Of a stretch of 5,433 nucleotides of DNA, positions 1 to 5,433 are shown one piece after another. Both the position numbers and the translations under genes were made by a program. The DNA lies in contig JAJUIM010000145.1 of the NCBI GenBank assembly GCA_029267645.1, forward strand, positions 1-5,433, given 5' to 3'. Every line of letters begins with the position of its first letter. Positions within the stretch are counted from its first letter, which is position 1. The stretch comes from Microbacterium sp. (GTDB lineage: Bacteria; Actinomycetota; Actinomycetes; Actinomycetales; Microbacteriaceae). Below the pieces are notes generated by a model. The model was not told where the DNA came from and made no database searches. It saw only the letters and a list, made by a program, of their open reading frames with translations.

Positions 1-1142
1 CGCTCGAGGAAGCGGCGGCGCTCCTTGGCCTCCATCTCGGGGTCGTCGAGCATGTCCCACTTGTTGAAGGCCAGCACGAGCGCGCGGCCCGACTCGAGCA
101 CGAGCTCGATGATGCGCACGTCCTGCTCGCTGATGGGCTCGGTCACGTCGAGCACGACGACCGCGACCTCGGCTTTCTCGAGCGCGGTCGACGTACGCAG
201 GCTCGCGTAGAAGTCGGCGCCCTGGTGCATGTGCACGCGGCGCCTGATGCCCGCCGTGTCGACGAGCGTCCACAGCTTGCCGCCGAGCTCGACGACCTCG
301 TCGACCGGGTCGCGCGTCGTGCCCGCGAGGTCGTTGACGACAACGCGCTCCTCGCCCGCCGCCTTGTTCAGCAGCGACGACTTGCCGACGTTCGGCCGGC
401 CGAGGATCGCGACGCGGCGCGGCCCGCCGATCTCGTGCTTCGCGACGGCCGACACCTTCGGCGTCTTCGCCATGACCTCGTCGAGCAGGTCGGCGACGCC
501 GCGGCCGTGGATCGCCGAGACGGGGTGCGGCTCGCCGAGACCAAGGTTCCAGAGCGCCGCGGCCTCGACCTCGTGCGACGCGTCGTCGATCTTGTTCGCG
601 ACGAGGAACACGGGCTTCGTCGTCTTGCGCAGCAGACGCACGACGTGCTCGTCGGTCGACGTGGCGCCCACGCGCGCGTCGACGACGAAGAGAATCACGT
701 CGGCGAGGTCGATCGCGATCTCGCTCTGCGCCGCGACCGACTTGTCGATGCCCTTCGCGTCGGGCTCCCACCCGCCCGTGTCGACGAGCGAGAAGCGGCG
801 GTCGAGCCACTCGGCCTTGTACGTCACGCGGTCGCGCGTGACGCCCGGGGTGTCCTCGACGACGGCCTCGCGGCGGCCGAGGATCCGGTTGACGAGCTGC
901 GACTTGCCGACGTTCGGCCGGCCGACGATCGCCACGACGGGCAGCGCCGGCAGGTACTCGTTGCCGTGCTCGTCGACGCGGATGCCCTCGAGCAGCTCCG
1001 CGTCCTCCTCGTCGAGGTCGTAGTCGGCGAGGCTCTGGCGCAGCGCCTCGGCGCGCGCCTCGATGAGGCTCTCATCGAGCTCATCCAGGCGCTCCGCGAG
1101 GTTGTCCGACGCCTCGTAGTCGTCGTCGTAATCAGCGGCCAT
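1..1142 (-). CDS. der: Ribosome-assembly GTPase Der (EngA), 3' end cut off by the window
   Basis: Der is an essential GTPase with two tandem G domains that acts in maturation of the 50S ribosomal subunit. The first 380 codons are visible. The first G domain has the P-loop GRPNVGKS at residues 74-81, the switch region DTPGVTRD at about 97-104, DTGGW at 121-125, NKID at 183-186 and the G5 element SAI at 209-211. The second repeats the scheme with GRPNVGKS at 248-255, DTAG at 295-298 and NKWD at 360-363. All nucleotide-binding motifs look intact in both domains. The C-terminal KH-like domain would lie beyond position 1. Residues 1-70 form an unusually acidic extension ahead of the first G domain. 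I chose ATG 1142 because AGAGGA (1156-1151) sits 8 nt upstream. An in-frame ATG at 1151 would leave no spacing to that site. The start overlaps the end of cmk by 11 bp, which suggests coupled translation. The family call is very secure. Confidence 0.97.
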   Translation of the reverse strand, partial: MAADYDDDYEASDNLAERLDELDESLIEARAEALRQSLADYDLDEEDAELLEGIRVDEHGNEYLPALPVVAIVGRPNVGKSQLVNRILGRREAVVEDTPGVTRDRVTYKAEWLDRRFSLVDTGGWEPDAKGIDKSVAAQSEIAIDLADVILFVVDARVGATSTDEHVVRLLRKTTKPVFLVANKIDDASHEVEAAALWNLGLGEPHPVSAIHGRGVADLLDEVMAKTPKVSAVAKHEIGGPRRVAILGRPNVGKSSLLNKAAGEERVVVNDLAGTTRDPVDEVVELGGKLWTLVDTAGIRRRVHMHQGADFYASLRTSTALEKAEVAVVVLDVTEPISEQDVRIIELVLESGRALVLAFNKWDMLDDPEMEAKERRRFLE

Positions 1143-1818
1143 CGCGGCCATCCTCTCGTCGTTCGCCGATCACCGCGAGCACGGCGTCGACGGACTGGTC
1201 GAAATCCAAGTGTGTCGTGTCGATCGCCGTCACGCCGTCTGCGGCGTTGAGGAAGTCGACGACGGTGCTGTCGGACGCGTCGCGCTGCCGCATCGCCTCG
1301 GCGACCTTCGCGACGTCCGCAGCCCCCATCTCGGCGCTCCGCCGCGCGGCGCGCACCTCGGGGTGGGCGGTCAGCAGGATCCGCACGGGGGCGTCGGGCG
1401 CGACGACCGTCGTGATGTCGCGGCCCTCGACGATGACGCCGTCCTGCGGCGCCTCCGACACGATGCGGCGGAACAGCTCGTTGATGCGCTCGCGCACGCG
1501 ACGGGCGCGCGCGACGCCGGCGACCGCGGCGGTCGTCTCGGGCGTGCGGATCGCGTCCGTCACGTCGACGTCGCCGACCCGCACGGCGCGCTCATCCGGA
1601 TCCAGCCCGATCGACGGCTCGAACGTGTCGAAGGCGGCTTCCACGACCGCCTCGTCATCGGTCGTGCCGCCCGTCTCGAGCACGTGCCACGCGAGCGCGC
1701 GGTACACGGCGCCCGTGTCGAGGTAGCCGAAGCCGAGCCGGCGCGCGGCCTCTTTCGACACGCTCGACTTGCCCGAGCCAGCAGGCCCGTCGATGCCGAC
1801 GAAGAAGGTCTCAGTCAC
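1132..1818 (-). CDS. cmk: Cytidylate (CMP/dCMP) kinase
   Basis: Cmk transfers phosphate from ATP to CMP or dCMP, giving CDP or dCDP for nucleotide pools in the cytoplasm. The 228-residue product matches the usual length of about 220-230. The P-loop GPAGSGKSS is at residues 11-19, the family signature DTGAVYR at 34-40, and [14 protein letters not shown] at 131-144 corresponds to the CMP-binding EGRDI-T motif. The lid segment around RQRDASDST (177-185) is followed by the [14 protein letters not shown] substrate and C-terminal region. The start is taken as GTG 1818, eight bases inside the end of tyrA. The open frame continues upstream to 1974, but that part is antisense-like noise in the tyrA reading region and has no kinase homology. 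A GGGGA stretch lies only 3 nt before the GTG, so initiation probably depends on coupling to tyrA. A TTG four codons upstream (1830) is a less likely start. The tail overlaps der by 11 bp. Confidence 0.96.
   Translation of the reverse strand: MTETFFVGIDGPAGSGKSSVSKEAARRLGFGYLDTGAVYRALAWHVLETGGTTDDEAVVEAAFDTFEPSIGLDPDERAVRVGDVDVTDAIRTPETTAAVAGVARARRVRERINELFRRIVSEAPQDGVIVEGRDITTVVAPDAPVRILLTAHPEVRAARRSAEMGAADVAKVAEAMRQRDASDSTVVDFLNAADGVTAIDTTHLDFDQSVDAVLAVIGERREDGRDGR
1151..1156 (-). promoter_or_regulatory. Ribosome binding site that decides the der start
   Basis: On the minus strand this reads AGAGGA, 8 nt upstream of ATG 1142 and directly abutting the alternative in-frame ATG at 1151. The spacing favours the downstream ATG, giving an N-terminus of [10 protein letters not shown] rather than [10 protein letters not shown]. 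It lies inside the 3' end of cmk, so ribosomes finishing cmk would pass over it. Confidence 0.6.
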
Positions 1819-2941
1819 TCGTCCCCGCAATCCGCCACCCGCGCGACGAGATCCCGTCGACGGCGGCACGCATGATCGCCGGATCCACGGAGATCTCGGC
1901 GAGTCCGAGCTGGGCACCCGGAGAGTGCTCCAGCCGGAAGTCTTCGACATTGATGCCCAGCTCGCCGAGGTCACCGAAGAGGCGGCCGAGCTGGCCCGAC
2001 ACGTCGTCCACCATGACGACGAAGGTCTCGAAGCGGCGGCGCTGGCCGTGCTTGCCCGGCAGGCGCTCGACGCCCTCGTTGCCCTGGCGGATCGCGTCGG
2101 CCGTCGTGCGGCGAGCGCCCGACGCGTCGGGGCGGCGCAGCGCGTCGGCGACGCGCGCGAGGTCGGCCGCGATGAGGTCGAGCTGCTCGACCACAGGATC
2201 GGCGTTGGCCGCGAGGATCTGCACCCACAGTTCGGGGGCCGAGTGCGCGATGCGCGTCGTGTCGCGCACGCCCTGCCCCGCGAGGCTCAGCGACAGCTCG
2301 GGGGCATCGGCGAACCGCGCCGCGAGGAGCGAGGCGATGACCTGCGGCACGTGCGAGACGAGGGCGACCGAGCGGTCGTGCTCCTCGGGCGTCATCTCGA
2401 CAGGGACGGCGCCCAGGTCGAGCGCGAGGTCCTCGACGAGCGCGAGCGCCTCGGGCGGGGTCTCGCCGTCGCGGCAGATGACCCAGGGCCGCCCCACGAA
2501 GAGGTCGGCGCGCGCCGAGATCGCTCCCCCGCGCTCGCGGCCCGCCATGGGGTGCGACCCGATGTAGTTCGTGAGGTCGATACCGCGCTCGCGCAGCGCG
2601 CGCAGCGGCTCGAGCTTGACCGAGGCGACGTCGGTCACGACCGCGCGCGGGAACCGCTCGAGCTCGGCCGCGATCGTGTCGGCGACGACGTCGGGCGGCG
2701 TGCACACGACGACGAGGGCGGGGTCGTCGCCGTCGGCGGCGGCGCGGCCGGCGCCGTAATCGACCGCGAGGCGCAGCTGCGCGGGCGACGTGTCGGCGAG
2801 CGCGACGTCGACGCCCTGCTGGCGCAGCGCGTGGCCGATGCTCGAGCCGAGCAGCCCCGCGCCCACGACGCGCACGGATCCGTGCACGCGCGCGCGGCGC
2901 CCCGGAACGAGGACGTCGCGCGCAGCGGTCTCGGCGGTCAC
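1811..2941 (-). CDS. tyrA: Prephenate dehydrogenase with C-terminal ACT-like domain
   Basis: TyrA oxidatively decarboxylates prephenate to 4-hydroxyphenylpyruvate, the committed step to tyrosine. The 376-residue product starts with a Rossmann fold: the GAGLLGSSIG dinucleotide loop is at residues 27-36, with Asp50 at the end of the second strand. That Asp implies NAD+ rather than NADP+ preference (inference). Family motifs follow: TDVASVK (103-109), GSHPMAGRERGG (128-139) with the His-Pro of the active site, SHVPQ (196-200) and GVRDTTRIA (224-232) in the helical dimerisation part. Residues about 303-376 look like an ACT domain, beginning with FETFVVMVDDVSGQLGRLF, which suggests feedback control by tyrosine or another amino acid. 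No chorismate mutase domain is present. The GTG start forms a 4-bp GTGA overlap with the rluB stop and has a perfect AGGAGG seven bases upstream. The 3' end overlaps cmk by 8 bp. The first 20 residues before the fold are a short extension without clear homology. Confidence 0.94.
   Translation of the reverse strand: MTAETAARDVLVPGRRARVHGSVRVVGAGLLGSSIGHALRQQGVDVALADTSPAQLRLAVDYGAGRAAADGDDPALVVVCTPPDVVADTIAAELERFPRAVVTDVASVKLEPLRALRERGIDLTNYIGSHPMAGRERGGAISARADLFVGRPWVICRDGETPPEALALVEDLALDLGAVPVEMTPEEHDRSVALVSHVPQVIASLLAARFADAPELSLSLAGQGVRDTTRIAHSAPELWVQILAANADPVVEQLDLIAADLARVADALRRPDASGARRTTADAIRQGNEGVERLPGKHGQRRRFETFVVMVDDVSGQLGRLFGDLGELGINVEDFRLEHSPGAQLGLAEISVDPAIMRAAVDGISSRGWRIAGTSD
2872..2885. 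repeat. 14-bp perfect palindrome in the 5' part of tyrA
   Basis: GCACGGATCCGTGC reads the same on both strands and encodes the region around His20-Gly21-Ser22-Val23 of TyrA, just before the Rossmann fold. It contains one of the GGATCC sites. There is no loop between the arms, so it would be a poor mRNA hairpin but could be a dimeric protein site, or chance. Confidence 0.55.
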
Positions 2942-3723
2942 GGCGTCTCCTCCTGCGGCTCGTCGAGCGCGGCCTGGCGCGCGAGGGTCAGCAGCGCGCC
3001 GCGCTCCACCTTATCCAGTTCGCGGGCGGCGCCCGAGGCGAGCGTGCCGAGGTGCAGCGGCCCGAGCTGGCGCCGCACGAGCTCGGTGACGGGATGACCG
3101 ACCTTCGCCATCATGCGGCGCACGATCCGGTTGCGCCCCGAGTGCAGCGTGAGCTCGACGAGGCTCGATCCGCGCGACGAGTCGAGCACGCGCGCCTTGT
3201 CGGCAGCGATCGGCCCGTCCTCGAGCTCGACGCCGCGCGTGAGCTGCGCGACGGTCTGCGCCGACACCTGGCCGCGCACCTTCGCGATGTAGACCTTCGT
3301 CACGCCGAACCGCGGGTGCGCGAGCACGTTCGCGAGCTCGCCGTCGTTCGTCAGCACGAGCAGGCCCGAGGTATCGGTGTCGAGCCGCCCCACGTTGTAG
3401 AGGCGCTCGTCCCACTCCCGCGCGAACTCGCGCAGGTCGCGACGCCCCTTGTCGTCCTTCATGGTGCTCACGACGCCGCGCGGCTTGTTGAGCACGACGT
3501 AGCGCTTCGTCGTGTCGAGCTGCACGGCCTGCCCGTCGACGTCGACGAGGTCGTGCTCGGGGTCGATGCGCGTGCCGAGCTCGGTCACGACCGATCCGTT
3601 CACCCGCACGCGCCCCTCGACGATCAGGTTCTCCGACGCGCGGCGCGACGCGACACCGGCGGCCGCGAGCACCTTCTGCAGGCGCACGCCCTCGGCGGCA
3701 GGATTCTGTGGGGTCTCGGGCAT
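2938..3723 (-). CDS. rluB: 23S rRNA pseudouridine synthase, RluB/RsuA family
   Basis: This enzyme isomerises a uridine in rRNA to pseudouridine; RluB itself modifies U2605 (E. coli numbering) of 23S rRNA. The 261-residue product begins with an S4 RNA-binding domain (about 13-60, LQKVLAAAGVASRRASENLI and following). The catalytic domain has LNKPRGVVST at 78-87 and the RsuA-family active-site motif GRLDTDTSGLLVLTNDGEL at 112-130, with Asp115 as the catalytic aspartate. Tyr145 in KVYIAKV is the conserved active-site tyrosine. GRNRIVRRMM at 196-205 and RRQLGPLHLG at 217-226 are the usual C-terminal family blocks. The position next to scpB and upstream of cmk and der matches the actinobacterial RluB-type orthologue, but substrate position cannot be proved from sequence. 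The ATG at 3723 has a GAGGG directly abutting it with no spacing. The start may therefore be leaderless or coupled across the 48-bp gap. GTG 3687 is a poorer alternative. Confidence 0.93.
   Translation of the reverse strand: MPETPQNPAAEGVRLQKVLAAAGVASRRASENLIVEGRVRVNGSVVTELGTRIDPEHDLVDVDGQAVQLDTTKRYVVLNKPRGVVSTMKDDKGRRDLREFAREWDERLYNVGRLDTDTSGLLVLTNDGELANVLAHPRFGVTKVYIAKVRGQVSAQTVAQLTRGVELEDGPIAADKARVLDSSRGSSLVELTLHSGRNRIVRRMMAKVGHPVTELVRRQLGPLHLGTLASGAARELDKVERGALLTLARQAALDEPQEETP
2949..2954 (-). promoter_or_regulatory. Strong Shine-Dalgarno site for tyrA
   Basis: The minus strand reads AGGAGG with a 7-nt spacer to the GTG start at 2941. It is the best Shine-Dalgarno sequence at any gene start in the window and fixes the tyrA start as GTG. 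It lies within the last codons of rluB, which supports coupled but also efficient independent initiation of tyrA. Confidence 0.8.
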
Positions 3724-3771
3724 CCCTCTATCATGACGGATCCGGCCTGACCGACCGCAGAATGCCGCGGC
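3724..3771 (-). other. 48-bp scpB-rluB gap, the longest non-coding stretch in the window
   Basis: This is the only intergenic space longer than 4 bp. It contains an 8-bp palindrome GCCGCGGC (3764-3771) next to the scpB stop, one GGATCC site (3738-3743), and an A+T-richer stretch just before rluB. There is no stem followed by a T run, so no intrinsic terminator is visible and readthrough from scpB into rluB is expected. Confidence 0.7.
3730..3735 (-). promoter_or_regulatory. Possible -10 element for a leaderless rluB transcript (weak)
   Basis: On the minus strand CATGAT occupies exactly -12 to -7 relative to the A of the rluB ATG, where a -10 hexamer would sit if transcription began at the start codon. 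It differs from TATAAT at its first and fourth positions, so it is a partial match. No convincing -35 hexamer is seen 16-18 nt upstream. Leaderless mRNAs are common in actinobacteria, and the rluB start lacks a properly spaced Shine-Dalgarno site. This is a hypothesis only. Confidence 0.2.
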
Positions 3772-4344
3772 TCAGGAGATGCCGTCGATGCCCTCGAAGC
3801 CGTCGGATCCGTCGTCGAGCAGCGGCGAGATGGGCGGCAGCTCGTCGATCGAGTTGATGCCGAGCTTCTCGAGCAGCAGGTCGGTCGTCCCGTAGTGCAT
3901 GGCGCCCGTCTCGGGGTCGGCGTGCAGCTCGGTGATGAGCCCGCGCCCGAGCAGCGTGCGCACGACCGAATCGACGTTGACGGCGCGGATCTGCGCCACC
4001 TGCGAGCGCGTGACGGGCTGCTTGTAGGCGATGACGGCGAGCGTCTCGAGCGCCGCCTGCGACAGGCGCGCGGGCGCCTGGCTGCCGATGAACTCCGTGA
4101 CGACGGGATCCAGCTCCTCGCGCACGTAGATGCGCCAGCCGCTCGCGACCTCCCGCAGCTCGAAGCCGCGCTGCGGCCCCTCCGCCTCGCCGTCGTAATC
4201 GGCCTTCAGCGCGGCGAGCGCCGCGCGCACGGGACGGACGGGGGATCCGACGGCCGTCGCGAGGTTCACGACGCTCAGCGGCTCGTCGGCGACGATGAGC
4301 ATCGCCTCGAGGCGACGGCGCAGGTCGGTGTCGTCAGCTGTCAT
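3772..4344 (-). CDS. scpB: Segregation and condensation protein B
   Basis: ScpB dimerises and binds ScpA, forming the kleisin module that closes the SMC ring in chromosome condensation and segregation in the cytoplasm. The 190-residue protein has the expected two winged-helix domains. The first (about 5-85) opens with LRRRLEAMLIVADEPLS. The second (about 95-165) contains the family hallmark ALETLAVIAYKQPVTRSQVAQIR (98-120), then VNVDSVVRTLLGRGLI (122-137). The usual IRGV of many ScpB proteins reads IRAV here (119-122). The final 20 residues are acidic and low in complexity, as in many ScpB tails. The ATG lies 11 bp inside the end of scpA and has GGGAG six bases upstream, so translation is probably coupled to keep the two subunits in proportion. 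A 48-bp gap follows before rluB. Confidence 0.95.
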   Translation of the reverse strand: MTADDTDLRRRLEAMLIVADEPLSVVNLATAVGSPVRPVRAALAALKADYDGEAEGPQRGFELREVASGWRIYVREELDPVVTEFIGSQAPARLSQAALETLAVIAYKQPVTRSQVAQIRAVNVDSVVRTLLGRGLITELHADPETGAMHYGTTDLLLEKLGINSIDELPPISPLLDDGSDGFEGIDGIS

Positions 4345-5161
4345 AGTCGGCTCCCAGCATCGCGAGGGTCTCGTCGGTCCACGTCTCGGCCGTCCATCGC
4401 ACCGTCAGCTCGCCGAGCGGCTCGAGCTGCTCGAACGACACGGCCGCGTGCCGGTACAGCTCGAGAATCGAGATGAAGCGCGCGACGACGACGCCCTTCG
4501 CGTCGGCGCCCGCGACGAGCTCGCGGAACGTGAGCGCGCCGTGCGTGCGCAGGCTCGACACGACGATCGCGGCCTGCTCGCGGATCGACACCTGCGGCGC
4601 GTGCAGATGGTCGAGCCCGACGGTGGGGATCTCGCGCGGCGCGAAGGCGAGCGTCGCGAGCGCCGCGAAGTCGTCGAGCGACAGCGTCCAGCGCAGCTCG
4701 GGGGTCGTCGCGCGGTACTTAGGATCCAGCGGCACGGCACGCGCGTGGCGCCCGTCCTCGCGGGCGATGTTGCCCGCGAACCACGTCGAGACCTCCTTGA
4801 ACGCGCGGTACTGCAGCAAGCGCGCGAAGAGCAGGTCGCGGGCCTCGAGCAGCGCCACGGCCTCGGCGTCGACGAGCTCGCCCTGCGGCAGCAGCCCCGC
4901 GACCTTCATGTCGAGCAGCGTCGCGGCGACGACGAGGAACTCGCTCGCCTCGTCGAGGTCCTCCTGGGGCCCGAGGTCGGCGAGGTAGGCGATGAACTCG
5001 TCGGTCACGGCCGACAGCGCGACCTCGGTGATGTCGAGCTCGCGCTTCGAGATGAGCGTCAGCAGCAGGTCGAACGGCCCGTCGAAGTTCGCGAGCGACA
5101 CGCGGAAGCCCGACTCGGGGGCCGCCTCCTCCCCCGATGTGAGCGAGGGATCCGCGCTCAT
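4334..5161 (-). CDS. scpA: Segregation and condensation protein A (kleisin)
   Basis: ScpA is the kleisin subunit that bridges the two SMC heads and holds the ScpB dimer. The 275-residue product fits the family length of about 240-280. After an acidic leader (1-18) comes the N-terminal SMC-neck-binding region with NFDGPFDLLLTLISKRELDI (25-44). The helical region ASEFLVVAATLLDMKVAGLLP (72-92) follows, including the characteristic LLDMKV. A middle linker around 130-160 leads to a C-terminal winged helix (about 190-262), seen as VSIREQAAIVVSSLRTHGALTF and then VVVARFISILELYR, which binds the SMC cap side. The ATG at 5161 lies 4 bp after the parA-type stop. There is no clear Shine-Dalgarno site and no in-frame alternative start nearby upstream, so initiation probably relies on ribosomes ending the upstream gene. 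The 3' end overlaps scpB by 11 bp. Confidence 0.96.
   Translation of the reverse strand: MSADPSLTSGEEAAPESGFRVSLANFDGPFDLLLTLISKRELDITEVALSAVTDEFIAYLADLGPQEDLDEASEFLVVAATLLDMKVAGLLPQGELVDAEAVALLEARDLLFARLLQYRAFKEVSTWFAGNIAREDGRHARAVPLDPKYRATTPELRWTLSLDDFAALATLAFAPREIPTVGLDHLHAPQVSIREQAAIVVSSLRTHGALTFRELVAGADAKGVVVARFISILELYRHAAVSFEQLEPLGELTVRWTAETWTDETLAMLGADYDS
4351..4355 (-). promoter_or_regulatory. Ribosome binding site for scpB
   Basis: The minus strand reads GGGAG with a 6-nt spacer to the ATG at 4344. It lies within the last codons of scpA and supports this ATG as the scpB start despite the 11-bp overlap. Confidence 0.6.
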
Positions 5162-5168
5162 GACGTCA
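5161..5168. repeat. 8-bp perfect palindrome TGACGTCA at the parA-scpA junction
   Basis: The palindrome exactly spans from the stop codon of the parA-type gene (5168-5166) to the first base of the scpA ATG (5161). It may be chance given by the TGA and ATG bases; no function is claimed. Confidence 0.5.
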
Positions 5169-5433
5169 GGCGACGACGCCGCGCTGCACGAGCTCGCGCG
5201 CGAGGCGCAGGTAGGCCTGCGCGGCGTCGTGCTGCGGGGCGTACTCGATGATCGGCACGCCCGACACCGAGGCGTCGGGGAACTTCACGGTGCGGCCGAT
5301 CACGGTCTCGAACACCTTGTCGCCGAACGTCTCGACGATGCGCTCGAGCACCTCGCGCGAGTGCAGCGTGCGCGCGTCGTACATCGTCGCGAGCAGGCCG
5401 TCGAGCTCGAGCGAGGGGTTCAGGCGATCCTGC
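5166..5433 (-). CDS. ParA/Soj-family ATPase, C-terminal 88 residues only
   Basis: Only the end of the gene is in the window; the start lies past 5433. The visible part begins QDRLNPSLELDGLLATMYDA. It contains the ParA-family strand and loop (LNP-LE-DG-L-TMYDART), then FGDKVFETVIGRTVKFPDAS and VSGVPIIEY, and ends in a helix with AQAYLRLARELVQRG. These are the usual C-terminal blocks of chromosomal ParA/Soj/MinD-type ATPases; the Walker A and B motifs would be off the window. In actinobacteria a ParA-like gene commonly precedes scpA, separate from the parAB pair near the replication origin. This is probably that paralogue, with a role in segregation alongside ScpAB (inference). I leave the symbol blank because it cannot be told from the origin-linked ParA by this fragment alone. 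The stop is 4 bp from scpA. Confidence 0.88.
   Translation of the reverse strand, partial: QDRLNPSLELDGLLATMYDARTLHSREVLERIVETFGDKVFETVIGRTVKFPDASVSGVPIIEYAPQHDAAQAYLRLARELVQRGVVA

Noticed and set aside
225..1250. Long plus-strand open frame (341 codons) opposite der and cmk
   Set aside because: It lies antisense to Der, whose motifs are perfect. Its translation is a low-complexity Arg/Ala/Asp/Val mix typical of the opposite frame in G+C-rich genes.
1819..1974. Extending cmk upstream to an ATG at 1974 (280 residues)
   Set aside because: The extra 52 residues fall inside the TyrA ACT-domain coding region, show no kinase homology, and would put the P-loop far from its usual place near the N-terminus. 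GTG 1818 gives the normal family length.
1769..3097. Long plus-strand open frame (442 codons) opposite tyrA and the end of rluB
   Set aside because: It shows no recognisable domain, crosses several real gene boundaries and has Arg/Ala/Val-rich composition. It is a mirror of the coding strand, not a gene.
3764..3771. GCCGCGGC palindrome after scpB as a terminator
   Set aside because: It is only an 8-bp palindrome with no loop and no T run after it, so it does not fit an intrinsic terminator.
5125..5135. Strong Shine-Dalgarno-like GGGGGAGGAGG inside the early scpA coding region
   Set aside because: No ATG, GTG or TTG follows at a suitable distance; the nearest GTG is about 22 nt away. It encodes the acidic GEE stretch of ScpA and is probably not an initiation site.
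4295..5251. Long plus-strand open frame (318 codons) opposite scpA
   Set aside because: Same reasoning: it is antisense to a clear ScpA and its composition is that of a shadow frame.
1..5433. A novel defence, mobile or secondary-metabolite system
   Set aside because: Every stretch is covered by recognised housekeeping genes in one orientation with overlaps. No transposase, integrase, repeats with spacers, tRNA or shift in composition was seen.

Overview
The window is a housekeeping stretch of a very G+C-rich genome (about 70% by eye), with strong G/C preference at third codon positions, several GTG starts and tightly packed genes. Gene content and order (parA-type ATPase, scpA, scpB, rluB, tyrA, cmk, der) fit an actinobacterium. 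The wording of Der, TyrA and ScpB suggests Microbacteriaceae, for example a Microbacterium relative; that family placement is inference from remembered homologues, not a search.

All seven genes lie on the minus strand, so transcription runs from the high-coordinate end to the low one. In that order: the last 88 codons of a ParA/Soj-type ATPase (5433-5166); scpA (5161-4334) and scpB (4344-3772), the two non-SMC condensin subunits; rluB (3723-2938), a 23S rRNA pseudouridine synthase; tyrA (2941-1811), prephenate dehydrogenase with a C-terminal ACT-like domain; cmk (1818-1132), cytidylate kinase; and the first 380 codons of der/engA (1142 to beyond position 1), a double GTPase of ribosome assembly.

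The junctions are 4 bp apart (parA-scpA) or overlap by 11, 4, 8 and 11 bp (scpA-scpB, rluB-tyrA, tyrA-cmk, cmk-der). The only real gap is 48 bp between scpB and rluB. No intrinsic terminator (a hairpin followed by a T run) was seen, so one polycistronic unit with translational coupling is likely. The 48-bp gap is the only non-coding place for an internal promoter.

The genes combine chromosome segregation (ParA-like, ScpA, ScpB with SMC), ribosome maturation (RluB, Der), pyrimidine nucleotide supply (Cmk) and tyrosine synthesis (TyrA). I see no mobile element, CRISPR array, RNA gene or novel defence-type system. The points worth a second look are small: tyrA sitting inside the otherwise standard rluB-cmk-der block, a strongly acidic N-terminal extension on Der, a possibly leaderless start for rluB, and a high density of the palindrome GGATCC.
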